A DNA stretch of 64,000 bases from Pelecanus crispus. Taxonomy: Eukaryota > Chordata > Aves > Pelecaniformes > Pelecanidae. The stretch is taken from positions 1,374,001 to 1,438,000 of the forward strand of contig NC_134643.1 in NCBI RefSeq assembly GCF_030463565.1. Reading direction: 5' to 3'. Position numbers and translations under genes: made by a program. Below are positions 1 through 41,754 of the stretch, one piece after another. The first letter of the stretch is position 1; every line of letters begins with the position of its first letter. The notes beneath the pieces were generated by a model. It worked only from the letters and a program-made list of their open reading frames with translations. It was not told where the DNA came from and made no database searches.

Positions 1-133
1 TTGCATAAGAGACTTCAGAGCGCCGCACGCAAACGCCACGGATTCCAAAAATAACCGCGGACAGACACCGTGACGCTTAATTACCGTACCTCTCCTTCCT
101 TTCCGGCCACGGCCACGGCTGCAAGTTGACTTA

Positions 134-31544
<31,411 letters not shown>

Positions 31545-31850
31545 GGCCGCTCCGCCGCCGTCCCTCAGAGCCGCCCCGCAGAGCCGCCCGCCGCCATCTC
31601 CTCTCCCTGCGCCCTCCGGTACCGGGACGGGGCGGTGCAACCGCTCAGCGCGTCCCCCTCCGGAAACACGCGCCCGCCGCCACGCACGTTCCGCTTCCTT
31701 CCGTTCCGCTTCCTTCCCTTCCGCTTCCTTCCCTTCCGCTTCCTTCCCTTCCGCTTCTTTCCCTTCTTCTTCCTTCCCCTCCCCGTCCCGCCCCGGTTCG
31801 GCTCCGTCCCCGCCGCCCGGAGCCAAGCGCTCCCCGCCCGGAACGGTCCC
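31545..31850 (-). promoter_or_regulatory. TNPO3: Probable TNPO3 promoter and 5' UTR (CpG-rich)
   Basis: CpG-dense sequence directly upstream of the TNPO3 start codon, with no TATA box seen, as expected for a housekeeping gene. It contains the five-unit ETS-type array at 31689-31763. The transcription start is not determined. Confidence 0.65.
31689..31763 (-). promoter_or_regulatory. Five 15-bp repeats carrying ETS-type sites
   Basis: TTCCGCTTCC occurs at 31689, 31704, 31719, 31734 and (as TTCCGCTTCT) 31749, an exact 15-bp period. On the TNPO3 strand each unit reads GGAAGCGGAA, two ETS-family GGAA cores. It lies 145-220 bp upstream of the ATG, within the likely promoter. Confidence 0.8.
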
Positions 31851-32019
31851 GCCGGGTGTCCCCCCCCCCCCACCCGCCGGGCTGCCGGGGTCCGTCGGGG
31901 AAAGGGGTCCGGGTGCGCCCGGCCCCACGCGGAAGGGACGCGCCCGCCGCGGCGGGAAGGAGCCCGGGGGGGCCCGCGGAGACAGCGGCCGGGGGGCATC
32001 GCCCCGGGCCCGGCAGCCC

Positions 32020-33830
32020 CCGCCCACGGGAGCCCCCCCGCCCCGCCCACGGGGGTCCCATCGCCCACGGGGGTCCCAGTGCCTCCCACGGGGGTCCCAT
32101 CGCCCCCCCAGCCCCTCCCACGGGGGTCCCATTGCCCCCCCCCCAGTGCCTCCCACGGGGGTCCCATCGCCCCCCCCAGTGCCTCCCACGGGGGTCCCAT
32201 TGCTCCGCCAGGGCCTCCCACGGGGGTCCCATTGCCCCCCAGTTCCCCCAGCCCCTCCCACGGGGGTTCCATCGCCCCCCCAGCCCCTCCCACGGGGGTC
32301 CCATCGCCCCCCAGTGCCTCCCACGGGGGTCCCATCGCCCCCCCAGTGCCTCCCACGGGGGTCCCATTGCCCCCCAGTCCCTCCCACGGGGGTCCCATCG
32401 CCCCCCCCAGTGCCTCCCACGGGGGTCCCATCGCCCCCCCCCCAGTGCCCCCAGCCCCTCCCACGGGGGTCCCATCGCCCCCCCCAGTGCCCCCAGCCCC
32501 TCCCACGGGGGTCCCATCGCCCCCCCCAGTGCCTCCCACGGGGGTCCCATTGCTCCGCCAGTGCCTCCCACGGGGGTCCCATTGCCCCCCAGTTCCCCCA
32601 GTCCCTCCCACGGGGGTCCCATCGCCCCCCCCAGTGCCCCCAGCCCCTCCCACGGGGGTTCCATCGCCCCCCCAGCCCCTCCCACGGGGGTCCCATTGCC
32701 CCCCAGTTCCCCCAGTGCCTCCCACGGGGGTCCCATCGCCCCCCCCAGTGCCTCCCACGGGGGTCCCATCGCCCCCCAGTCCCTCCCACGGGGGTCCCAT
32801 TGCCCCCCAGTTCCCCCAGTCCCTCCCACGGGGGTCCCATCGCCCCCCCAGTTCCCCCAGTCCCTCCCACGGGGGTCCCATCGCCCCCCAGTGCCCCCAG
32901 CCCCTCCCACGGGGGTCCCATCGCCTCCCAGTGCCTCCCACGGGGGTCCCAGTGCCCCCAGTGCCTCCCACGGGTGTCCCATCGCCCCCCAGCCCCTCCC
33001 ACGGGGGTCCCATTGCCCCCCCAGTGTCCCCACTCCCTCCCACGGGGGTCCCATTGCCCCCCCAGTGCCCCCAGCCCCTCCGACGGGGGTCCCATTGCCC
33101 CCCCAGTGTCCCCAGCCCCTCCCACGGGGGTCCCTCCACCCCCCAGTGCCTCCCACGGGGGTCCCATTGCCCCCCACTGCCATCACCCTGCCCTACTGGA
33201 GTCCCATCGCCCCCCCAGTCCCCCCAGTCCCACCAGCCTCCTGCCACTGGGGTCCCATCACCCCCAGTCCCACCAGCCTCCCACCACTGCGGTCCCATTG
33301 CCCCCCCCCCCAGTGCCTCCCACGGGGTCCCATTGCCCCCCAGGCCACCAGTTCCTCCCACTGGGGTCCCATCACCCCCTCCCACAGGGGTCCCATTGCC
33401 CCCCAGTCCCACCAGCCCCTCCCACTGGGGTCCCATCGCCCCCTCCCATGGGGGTCCCATCGCTCCCCCAGTGCCATCACCCTGCCCCACTGGGGTCCCA
33501 TTGCCCCCCAGTCCCCCCAGGTCCCTCCCACGGGGGTCCCACTGCCCCCCCAGCCCCTCCCACTGGGGTCCCATTGCCCCCCAGTCCCCCCAGGTCCCTC
33601 CCACAGGGGTCCCATCGCCCCCCCAGCCCCTCCCACTGGGGTCCCATTGCCCCCCAGTCCCTCCAGTTCTTCCCACAGGGGTCCCATCGCCCCCCCAATC
33701 CCATTGCCCCCTCCCACTGGGGTTCTGTTGCTGCCCCGGTCCCCCCAGTCCCTCCCATGGGGGTCCCATCGCCCCCCCAGTCCCTCCCACTGGGGTCCCA
33801 CCACCCCCCAGTCCCCTTACCCCCCCTGCC
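32020..33830. repeat. C-rich minisatellite, 31-48 bp units
   Basis: About 50 units of a CCTCCCACGGGGGTCCCATC core joined by C runs and optional CAGTTCCCC inserts. From about 33195 onward the core changes mostly to CCCACTGGGGTCCC, the change expected from CpG decay or a variant unit. Long open frames in all six frames are a by-product of the repeat and are not genes. Confidence 0.97.
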
Positions 33831-34039
33831 CAGCATGCTCCCATTATTCCCGCTGCTCCCGCAGCCCAGCCCAGGGGGTCCCCGTCCCCCTTCCCTCCTT
33901 CATCCCCAGCCCTGGGGTCTCCCCGTGCCCCCTCTCCCCCGGGATAATTCCGGCACCGACCCCCCCAGCGTCCCACGAGCCACCTGGGGCTGCCCCAATC
34001 CCCCTTCCCCATGGCCTCAGCCCCACGGAATCTTCTCTC

Positions 34040-34149
34040 TTTTTTTAATTTAATTTTATTTTATTTTATTTTATTTTATGTTATTTTATTTTATTTTATT
34101 TTATTTTACTTTATTTTATTTTATTTTATTTTATTTTATTTTATTTTTA
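34040..34149. repeat. (TTTTA)n microsatellite
   Basis: About 20 TTTTA pentanucleotides with a few point changes, between the C-rich minisatellite and a mixed GC-rich stretch. Confidence 0.97.
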
Positions 34150-35577
34150 GGAAATGGATCTCCCCCCCAGCTCCCGGAGCCCTCACCCCACCAAAAATTG
34201 GGGGGAGATAACAAGACCTGGGGGGGGGGGGGGGGGGGGGGGGGAGTGCAGAAGCAGACGGCTCGGGCGGTGCCGAGCGCTTCTAGGGATCTCTCCCACC
34301 CGTATCCAAAGCTCCGGCACCTTCCGTGGTCGGAAAACCGGCATCTTCCATCGGATGGGGGCACTTTGAGTTAATCCCAAATCCTTTTTTTGACCCCTCG
34401 CCCAACACCCGGCGTTGGGGGGGTCACCAAACCTGCGGATCGGCGGGAAAGGAGCCCCCCGGGAACGGCTTCGGCTCCGGTTTCTCCCCCCCGCCCGCCG
34501 GGACGAGGCGTCGGCTCGAGGGACGGGGAGCAAGCGGAAGCCCCAAATTTGGGGCGATGCTCCTTTTTTTTTGCCTTCCTCCTGTGTCCCCCCCATCCCG
34601 GCACAAACCTCCACGGGGTCGCCGGGGCCGGGTATTTCCGCAGCGCTGATTTTGCTCTCCGGTGCAGAGCAGCCGGCACACGGGGTTTAATCCTCCGGCG
34701 CTGCCGCTGTCGGCATTTTTTTTTTTGGCTGGCTGCGTTGATGGGAAAGGGTCAAATCCCGATATCCCACCGGGGACACGCCGTGAGCCAGTCCCTTTCC
34801 CGGGACGGAGCTGCAACTCCAAACACGGACGCGGGGCTGATCCAGACCCAAATTTGGTACACATTTGGTACAAACGCCAAGTCTGGTAGGAGACCGGAGG
34901 CCCCCCCCCGTTAAAACGAAGGGATCTGGCGCAGAAAGACCCCGAAAGAGAGGAGCGAGACCCAAAACGGAGCCGTTTATGGGGTCTCCTGGAGGAAAAG
35001 GGTTTGGGAGAGGCCGCTCCGACGGGCTCCCCGCACCCAGAAGCTACGAGATCGGCGCCAATTACCGTATAATATAAATATATTAAGCACGGAGGTATTA
35101 AAATCCCAGACGATAAGTTCTTTGGGTGCTCGGGGGGCAAACCCTCGGCTTCAAAACCCCGCGGTCTCTCCGGATCAAACACCGGCCGAGGGGTCTACCG
35201 CCTTTCCGTCGTGGGCTGTACCCAACAGCGACTGACGTAGGACACCGTCGGCCACGGCTCGCTTCCAGGACGGAGAACGACGCGGGTGTTGCTTGGCAAA
35301 TTCCGTCCCGGTGTAATTCCTCTGTCCGGAAGCCCAACGCATCCCACCGGAGCTGGGGGAGGTGATGGTGGGTCAACATCTAGAGGACGTTTCGGGCCGT
35401 ACGGATGTATCGGGGTCGCGGGGCAAGGTTTTGGGAGCCGGGGGGCTGCAGGGGTGGCTTCTGTCAGAAGCTGCCGGAAGCTTCCCCTGTGTCCGATGGA
35501 GCTCCAAGGCGGAGCCAACGCTGGCCAAGGCCGAGCCCATCAGCGACGCTGGGAGCACCTCTGGGGTGATGCAGTTG
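34150..35577. other. Intergenic GC-rich sequence, nothing recognised
   Basis: Contains a 25-base G run at 34220-34244. No gene, RNA or dispersed repeat recognised; open frames here have no known motif. Confidence 0.55.
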
Positions 35578-36180
35578 TGTTCAAAACACAGGCAGAGGTG
35601 GCACTGGGGGACACGGTTTGGTGGGCATGGGGGTGTTGGGTCAATGGTTGGGCTGATGATCTTGGAGATCCTTTCCAACCTCAGCGATTCCCAGTTTTTA
35701 CTGTCATTAAAGAATAATCCAGCCCCCAAGCCAGGAAAGATGAAATTACAACTCAACCCTTGACTGGTTTGGTGGTGGCCTTGGCAGTGTTGGGTCAATG
35801 GTTGGGCTGATGATCTTGGAGATCCTTCCCAACCTCAGCGATTCCCAGTTTTTACTTTCATTAAAGAATAATCCAGCCCCCAAGCCAGGAAACATGAAAT
35901 TACAACTCAACCCTTGACTGGTTTGGTGGTGGCCTTGGCAGTGTTGGGTCAATGGTTGGGCTGATGATCTTGGAGATCCTTTCCAACCTCAGCGATTCCC
36001 AGTTTTTACTTTCATTAAAGAATAATCCAGCCCCCAAGCCAGGAAACATGAAATTACAACTCAACCCTTGACTGGTTTAGTGGTGGCCTTGGCAGTGTTG
36101 GGTCAATGGTTGGGCTGGGTGATCTTGAAGGGCTTGGCCAACCTCAACGATTCCATGATTCAACGATTCGATGACTCCAT
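35578..36180 (+). mobile_element. CR1 3' end expanded into four 154-bp tail units
   Basis: Starts with CR1 3' UTR words (GCAGAGGTGGCACTGGGGGA), then the tail unit repeats. The motif TCAATGGTTGGGCTG starts at 35641, 35795, 35949 and 36103, exactly 154 bp apart each time. Each unit includes CAGTTTTTACTTTCATTAAA and AATCCAGCCCCCAAGCCAGG. It ends with CAACGATTCGATGACTCC. Other CR1 copies here have two units. Confidence 0.95.
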
Positions 36181-36360
36181 GAATCCATGACTCCATGATC
36201 ATCCTGGGAATGACCCCGGCCAGCCCGGCTCCTGCAGCGGCTCGGCCAGCGCCGTGCCCCGGCCACCTCCCGCCGTGGTTTGATGTATTTCTGCTTGTAG
36301 GAACAGATATTTATGTATCGCGCATGGGTCAGCGTTCGTAAGCGCGCGCTTCCGTCGCCG

Positions 36361-37870
36361 GCTGGAATGCTGTAATCGCTTGCAGTACTGAGGTAGCTGC
36401 TTTATTCTCAGGTTATGTATCGATCTATTTATATACCTACGTATTTATATACCTATGTATTTATATATCTACGTATTTATGTATATACACTTTCCTACTG
36501 GTAATTCTGCAGCCACTTGTAGTAGATAGATATAATAGTGTTCTATTCTAATTCCATTATATTATATTACATTACATTATATATTATATTATATTATATT
36601 ATATTATATTATATTATATTATATTATATTATATTATGTTACATTACATTACGTTATATTGTGTTATGTTACATTATATTATGTTATATTATGTCATGTT
36701 ATGTTATATTCACATTCTATATTTTGTCCAGAATATAAAAATATAAACATTATCTATTTGCATGTAATATAAAGTATATTATTCTTGTATATTTTTGTAA
36801 GTATTGTATATACATACGTCACTAGCTGGAGTTCTGTAATCAGTTGCAATATACATATATTTGCTTTATTCTTGGGGTTTTTTTTATATATATATATATA
36901 TACACTTGCTTTCCTACTGCTAATTTTGTAGTTACTTGTAGTAGAGAGAGATATTATTTTTCTATTCTATTCTGATTCCATCATATTATATTATATCATA
37001 TTATATTATATCATGTGATGTTATATTGTGTTACTTTATATTACACTATTTTATATTATGTTGTGTTATATGATATTAACATCCTATTTTTTTGTCCAGA
37101 ATATAAAAATATAATCTATTTTGCATGTAATATAAAATATATTAGTCTTTTATATTTTTGTAAGTATTGTATATAAGTATGTCACTAGCTGGAATTCCGC
37201 AATCACTTGCAAAATACATATATTTGCTTTATTCTCTTTTTTTTGTATATATATATATACACACACTTTATATATATAATTACATGTATATATTTATATA
37301 TATATGATTAGCTTTCCTAGTGTTAATTTTGTAGTGACTTGGAGTAGATAGATAGAGATATAATATTACTCTACCCTATCCTATTTTATTCTATTTCCAT
37401 TATATTGTATGATATGATATGATATGATATGATATGATATGATATGATATGATATTATATTATATTATATTATATTATATTATATTATATTATATTATAT
37501 TATATTATATTATATTATATTATATTATATTATATTATATTATATTTCCATATTATATTTCCATTATATTACATTTCCATTCTATTCTATTCTATTCTAT
37601 TCTATTCTATTCTATTCTATTCTATTCTATTCTATTCTATTCTACTCTATTCTATTCTATTCTATTCTATTCTATTCTATTTCCATATTATATTTCCATT
37701 ATATTACATTTCCATTCTATTACATTTCCATTCTATTCTGTCCTATTCTATTCTGTCAAGTTATGCTATTTTATGTTATACGATGTGAATATTATCTATT
37801 CTGTATATCAAATAAATATTATACGGTTTGCATGTAACATAAAATACATGCTGGCTGTACATTCTGTATA
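36361..37870. repeat. AT-rich satellite, three ~0.4-kb units with pentanucleotide arrays
   Basis: Three tandem units marked by GCTGGAAT-type starts at 36361, 36825 and 37188, by CTTTCCTACTG-type blocks at 36490, 36909 and 37312, and by TTTGCATGTAATATAAA-type blocks near 36752, 37119 and 37828. Inside each unit a TATAT/TATTA pentanucleotide array has expanded to a different length, largest in unit 3 (37390-37800, including GATAT and TTCTA arrays). Confidence 0.85.
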
Positions 37871-38119
37871 TAATCTAAAATCACAGAAATATTCCGTGTA
37901 TAACATGAAATCCATAAAACATTACCCCTCTTTTTAATACATTTGCTTTTCCCCCCAGAGCACGTTGGCAGCCGCGGGTGCCCAGGGACCCCCAGCCCCC
38001 GGCCCCGCGTGTCCCCGTGCGTCACCCACGGGACCCCGGCCCCCACCCACCCGTGTCACCCGCTGCCCCCGGCCCCCTGAGCGCTGGCGAGGAGCCCGCG
38101 CTGGGACCCTGCGGCTGCC

Positions 38120-39170
38120 CCACAGTGGGGCGGGGAGGCAGGCACAGCTGGGCACAGCTGGACGGGGCACAGCTGGAAGGGGCAGGCGCACAACTGGATG
38201 GGCTACAGCTGGACGGGACACAGCTGGACGGGGCAGGGGGCACAGCTGGACAAGGCACAGCTGGCTGGTGCACAGCTGGATGGGGCACGAGCACAGCTGG
38301 GTTTGGTCACAACTAGGTTGTGCACAGCTGGACAAGGCACAGCTGGACAGGGCAGGGACACAGCTGGGTGGGGAAAGGCTGCATGGGACAGGTAAACGGC
38401 TGGGTGGGACACAGCTGGACGGGACACAGCTGGACGGGGCACAGCTGGACGGGGCGGGGGCACAGCTGGACAGGGCACAGCTAGGTGCGGCACAGCTGAA
38501 GGGACAGGGGCACAGCTGGACATGGCACAGCTGGCCGGCTCACAGCTAGATGGGACACAGATGGAAGGGGCACAGCTGCCTGGGACAGGGAAACAGCTGT
38601 ATGGAAGCAGCTGGACGGAGCACACCTCATTAGGGCGGGGCACTGCTGGACGGGGTGGGGGCACAACTGGATGGTGCACAGCTGGACGGGGTGGGGGCAC
38701 AGCTCGACGGGGCAAGGGCACAGCTGGCTGGGGCACAGCTGGACGGGGCGGGGGCACAGCTGGACGGGGCACAGCTGGACGGGGCGGGCGCACAGCTGGA
38801 TGGGGTACAGCCAGGTGCGGCACAGCTGAAGGGACAGGGGCACAGCTGGACGGGGCACAGCTGAAGGGACAGGGGCACAGCTGGACGGGGCACAGCTGGA
38901 CGGGGCACAGCTGAAGGGGGCAGGGGCACAGCTGGACGGGGCACAGCTAGGTGGGGCACAGCTGGAAGGGGTAGGGTCATATCTGGCTGGGTCACAGCTG
39001 GATTGGGCACAGCTGGACAGGGCAGGGGCACAGCTAGGTGGGGCACAGCTGGATGGGGCACAGCTGGACAGGGCAGGGGCACAGCTAGGTGGGGCACAGC
39101 TGGAAGGGGCAGGGTCACAGCTGGATGGGTCACAGCTGGATGGGGCACAGCTGGACAGGGCATGGGCCCC
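38120..39170. repeat. 16-bp minisatellite (CACAGCTGGACGGGG)
   Basis: More than 50 units of roughly GCACAGCTGGACGGGG with inserts such as GGGGCAGGG. Each unit contains a CAGCTG E-box-like hexamer. Open frames in all frames arise from the repeat. Confidence 0.97.
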
Positions 39171-39197
39171 GGTTCACCCCCGGCCTCAGAGCTGCGG

Positions 39198-39232
<35 letters not shown>

Positions 39233-39389
39233 GAGTGGTGGCGTGGGGTGCTGGGGGTGGCAGGGTGGGTGCACGGTGCGGTGGCGTGGGGGCGGCTCAG
39301 GGACCCCCCACCCATCGGGGACAGCCAAACCCCGGGGGGCTGCGGAGCGGAGGGCGGCCCCCTCCTTCCCCCTGCACCCCCTGCGGGGA

Positions 39390-40070
39390 TGGGGACGGGG
39401 GTGCCGGGGGGGGGTCCCCGTCTCGGGGGTCCCGGAGTGGGGGGTCCCAGCCGGGGATGGGGTGTGGGGTCCCGGAGTGTGGGGGTCCCGGGTTGTGGGG
39501 GATTCCGGGGTGGGGGTCCGGTCTCAGGGGTCCCGGGTTGGGGGGGTTCCGGGATGGGGGTCCCAGTCTCTGGGGTCCCGGGGTGGGGGGGTCCCGGGTT
39601 GGGGGGGTCCCGGGGACGGGGGGGTCCCGGTCTCGGGGGTCCCGGGCTGTGGGGGGTCCCGGGGCGGGGGGTCCTGGGGTGGGGGTCCCGGTCTCGGAGG
39701 TCCCCGTGTGCGGGGTCCCGGGTTGTGGGGGGTCCGGTCTCGGGGGTCCCGGGTTGGGGGGTTCCGGAATGGGGGTCCCAGTCTCTGGAGTCCCGGGCTG
39801 GGGGGTCCCGGGATGGGGGTCCCGGGCTGGGGGGGTCCCGGGTTGGGGGGTCCCGGGATGGGGGTCCCGGGGCGGGGGGTCCCGGGGTGATGGGGATCCC
39901 GGTCTCTGGTGTCCCGGGAAGGGGGCGGTCCCGGGCTGGGAGGGGTCCCGGGGTGGGGGTCCCGGTCTCGGGGTCCCGTGTTGGGGGTCCCGGGATGTGG
40001 GTCCCGGGGTGGGGGTCCCGGCGTGGGGGGGTCCCGGGGTGGGGGGGGGTCCCGGGGTGGGGGCTCCCCG
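39390..40070. repeat. G-rich minisatellite (GGGGTCCCGGG)
   Basis: Tandem GGGGGTCCCGGGTTGGGGG-type units of about 16-22 bp with dense runs of five or more G on the plus strand, a strong candidate for G-quadruplex formation. Confidence 0.95.
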
Positions 40071-40230
40071 CACCCGCTGCGCGGCGCTGCCGGCGGCTGG
40101 GAGGGGCTGGCCCCGCCCCCAGACACGCCCATCCCCTCGCCCCGCCCCCAGACACGCCCCCTCTCTTATGGCCACGCCCCTCGGTCACGCGTGGTTCCCG
40201 TGTCTCGCAGCGCGGAGCGGCTGGGGGGGC
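40071..40230. promoter_or_regulatory. CpG-rich island with GC-box pair between two arrays
   Basis: Non-repetitive CpG-rich stretch. CCCCGCCCCCAGACACGCCC occurs twice (40111 and 40140, 29 bp apart), followed by CCACGCCCC and TCACGCG. These resemble SP/KLF sites. No linked transcript can be shown from the sequence, so promoter function is only a possibility. Confidence 0.35.
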
Positions 40231-40234
40231 TGTC

Positions 40235-40950
40235 GCCTCCCGCCCCATCCCGGTCCCCTCCCGCTCCATCCCTGTCCCCATCCCGGTCCCCTCCGGCCCC
40301 ATCCCGGTCCCCTCCGGCCCCATCCCGGTCCCCTCCCGCTCCATCCCTGTCCCCTCCCGCCCCATCCCTGTCCCCTCCCGCTCCATCCCTGTCCCCTCCC
40401 GCCCCATCCCTGTCCCCTCCCGCTCCATCCCTGTCCCCTCCCGCTCCATCCCGGTCCCCTCCCGGCCCATCCCGGTCCCCTCCCGGCCCCATCCCGTTCC
40501 CCTCCCGCCCCATCCCTGTCCCCTCCCGCTCCATCCCTGTCCCCTCCCGCTCCATCCCTGTCCCCATCCCGGTCCCCTCCCGCCCCATCCCGGTCCCCTC
40601 CCGCCCCATCCCTGTCCCCTCCCGGCCCCATCCCTGTCCCCTCCCGCTCCATCCCTGTCCCCATCCCGGTCCCCTCCCGCTCCATCCCGGTCCCCTCCCG
40701 CCCCATCCCTGTCCCCTCCCGCTCCATCCCTGTCCCCATCCCGGTCCCCTCCCGCCCCATCCCTGTCCCCTCCCGCTCCATCCCGGTCCCCTCCCTGCCC
40801 CATCCCGGTTCCCTCCCGCCCCCATCCCGGTCCCCTCCCGCTCCATCCCTGTCCCCATCCCTGTCCCCTCCCGTCCCCATCCCGGTCCCCTCCCGCTCCA
40901 TCCCGGTCCCCTCCCGTCCCCATCCCGGTCCCCTCCCGCTCCGCGCACAC
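40235..40950. repeat. 21-bp C-rich minisatellite
   Basis: About 34 units built on CCCTCCCGCTCCATCCC, alternating GCTCC, GCCCC and GGCCC forms. Because 21 is a multiple of three the frame repeats a PVPSRSI-type heptapeptide, which is not evidence of a gene. Confidence 0.97.
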
Positions 40951-41079
40951 GCGTGGGCCCCACTCGCTCCCCGCTGTCCCGGTCCCGGGTGTGGCTCCTC
41001 AGCGGGGTGGGGTTGGGCCCAGCTCAGGACCCCCCGCAGCATCTCCAGCCCCTGGGACTGATGATCCTCGTCGTCGTCG

Positions 41080-41118
41080 TCCTCCTCCTCCTCCTCCTCC
41101 TCCTCCTCCTCCTCCTCC
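41080..41118. repeat. (TCC)n microsatellite
   Basis: Run of CCT triplets after GTCGTCGTCGTCC. Confidence 0.95.
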
Positions 41119-41189
41119 CGCGGCCACCCCGATGAAGAACCAAGGAGCTGCTGCCACCTGCCACCCCCCGCTTGCACACACCCTCATGT

Positions 41190-41725
41190 CCCCTCCCGTC
41201 CTGTCCCGTCCCATCCCCATCCCATCCCATCCCATCCCATCCCATCCCATCCCATCCCATCCCATCCTATCCCATCCTATCCCATCCCCATCCCATCCCC
41301 ATCCCAAACCATCCCCATCCCCATCCCATCCCCATCCCAAACCATCCCCATCCCCATCCCATCCCATTCCCATCCCAAACCATCCCCATCCCCATCCCTG
41401 TTCCCCTCCCATCCCCATCCCATCCCATCCCATCCCATCCCATCCCATCCCATCCTCGTCCCCATCCCAACCCATCCCTATCCCATCCCCATCCCATCCC
41501 TGTCCTCATCCCATCCCCATCCCTGAACCCATCCCATCCCCATCCCTGTTCCCAACCCATCCCATCTCATCCCATCCCATCCCATCCCATCCCCATCCCA
41601 ACCCATCCCCATCCCATCTCCATCCCATCCCATCCCCATCCCTGTTCCCATCCCATCCCCATCCCATCCCCATCCCTGTTCCCATCCCATCCCCATCCCA
41701 TCCCCATCCCATCCTACCCTGTCTG
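41190..41725. repeat. (CCCAT)n array
   Basis: Long array of CCCAT pentamers with CCCCAT hexamer variants and AAACC or CTGTT interruptions at intervals. Confidence 0.97.
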
Positions 41726-41754
41726 TCAGGGGGCACAGATCTCCATTGGGTGGA

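Noticed and set aside
36538-37937. Tyr/Ile-rich frames
   Set aside because: Translations of pentanucleotide arrays.
38120-39170. Functional E-box cluster (CAGCTG in every unit)
   Set aside because: The hexamer repeats only because the 16-bp unit contains it; no promoter context supports regulation.
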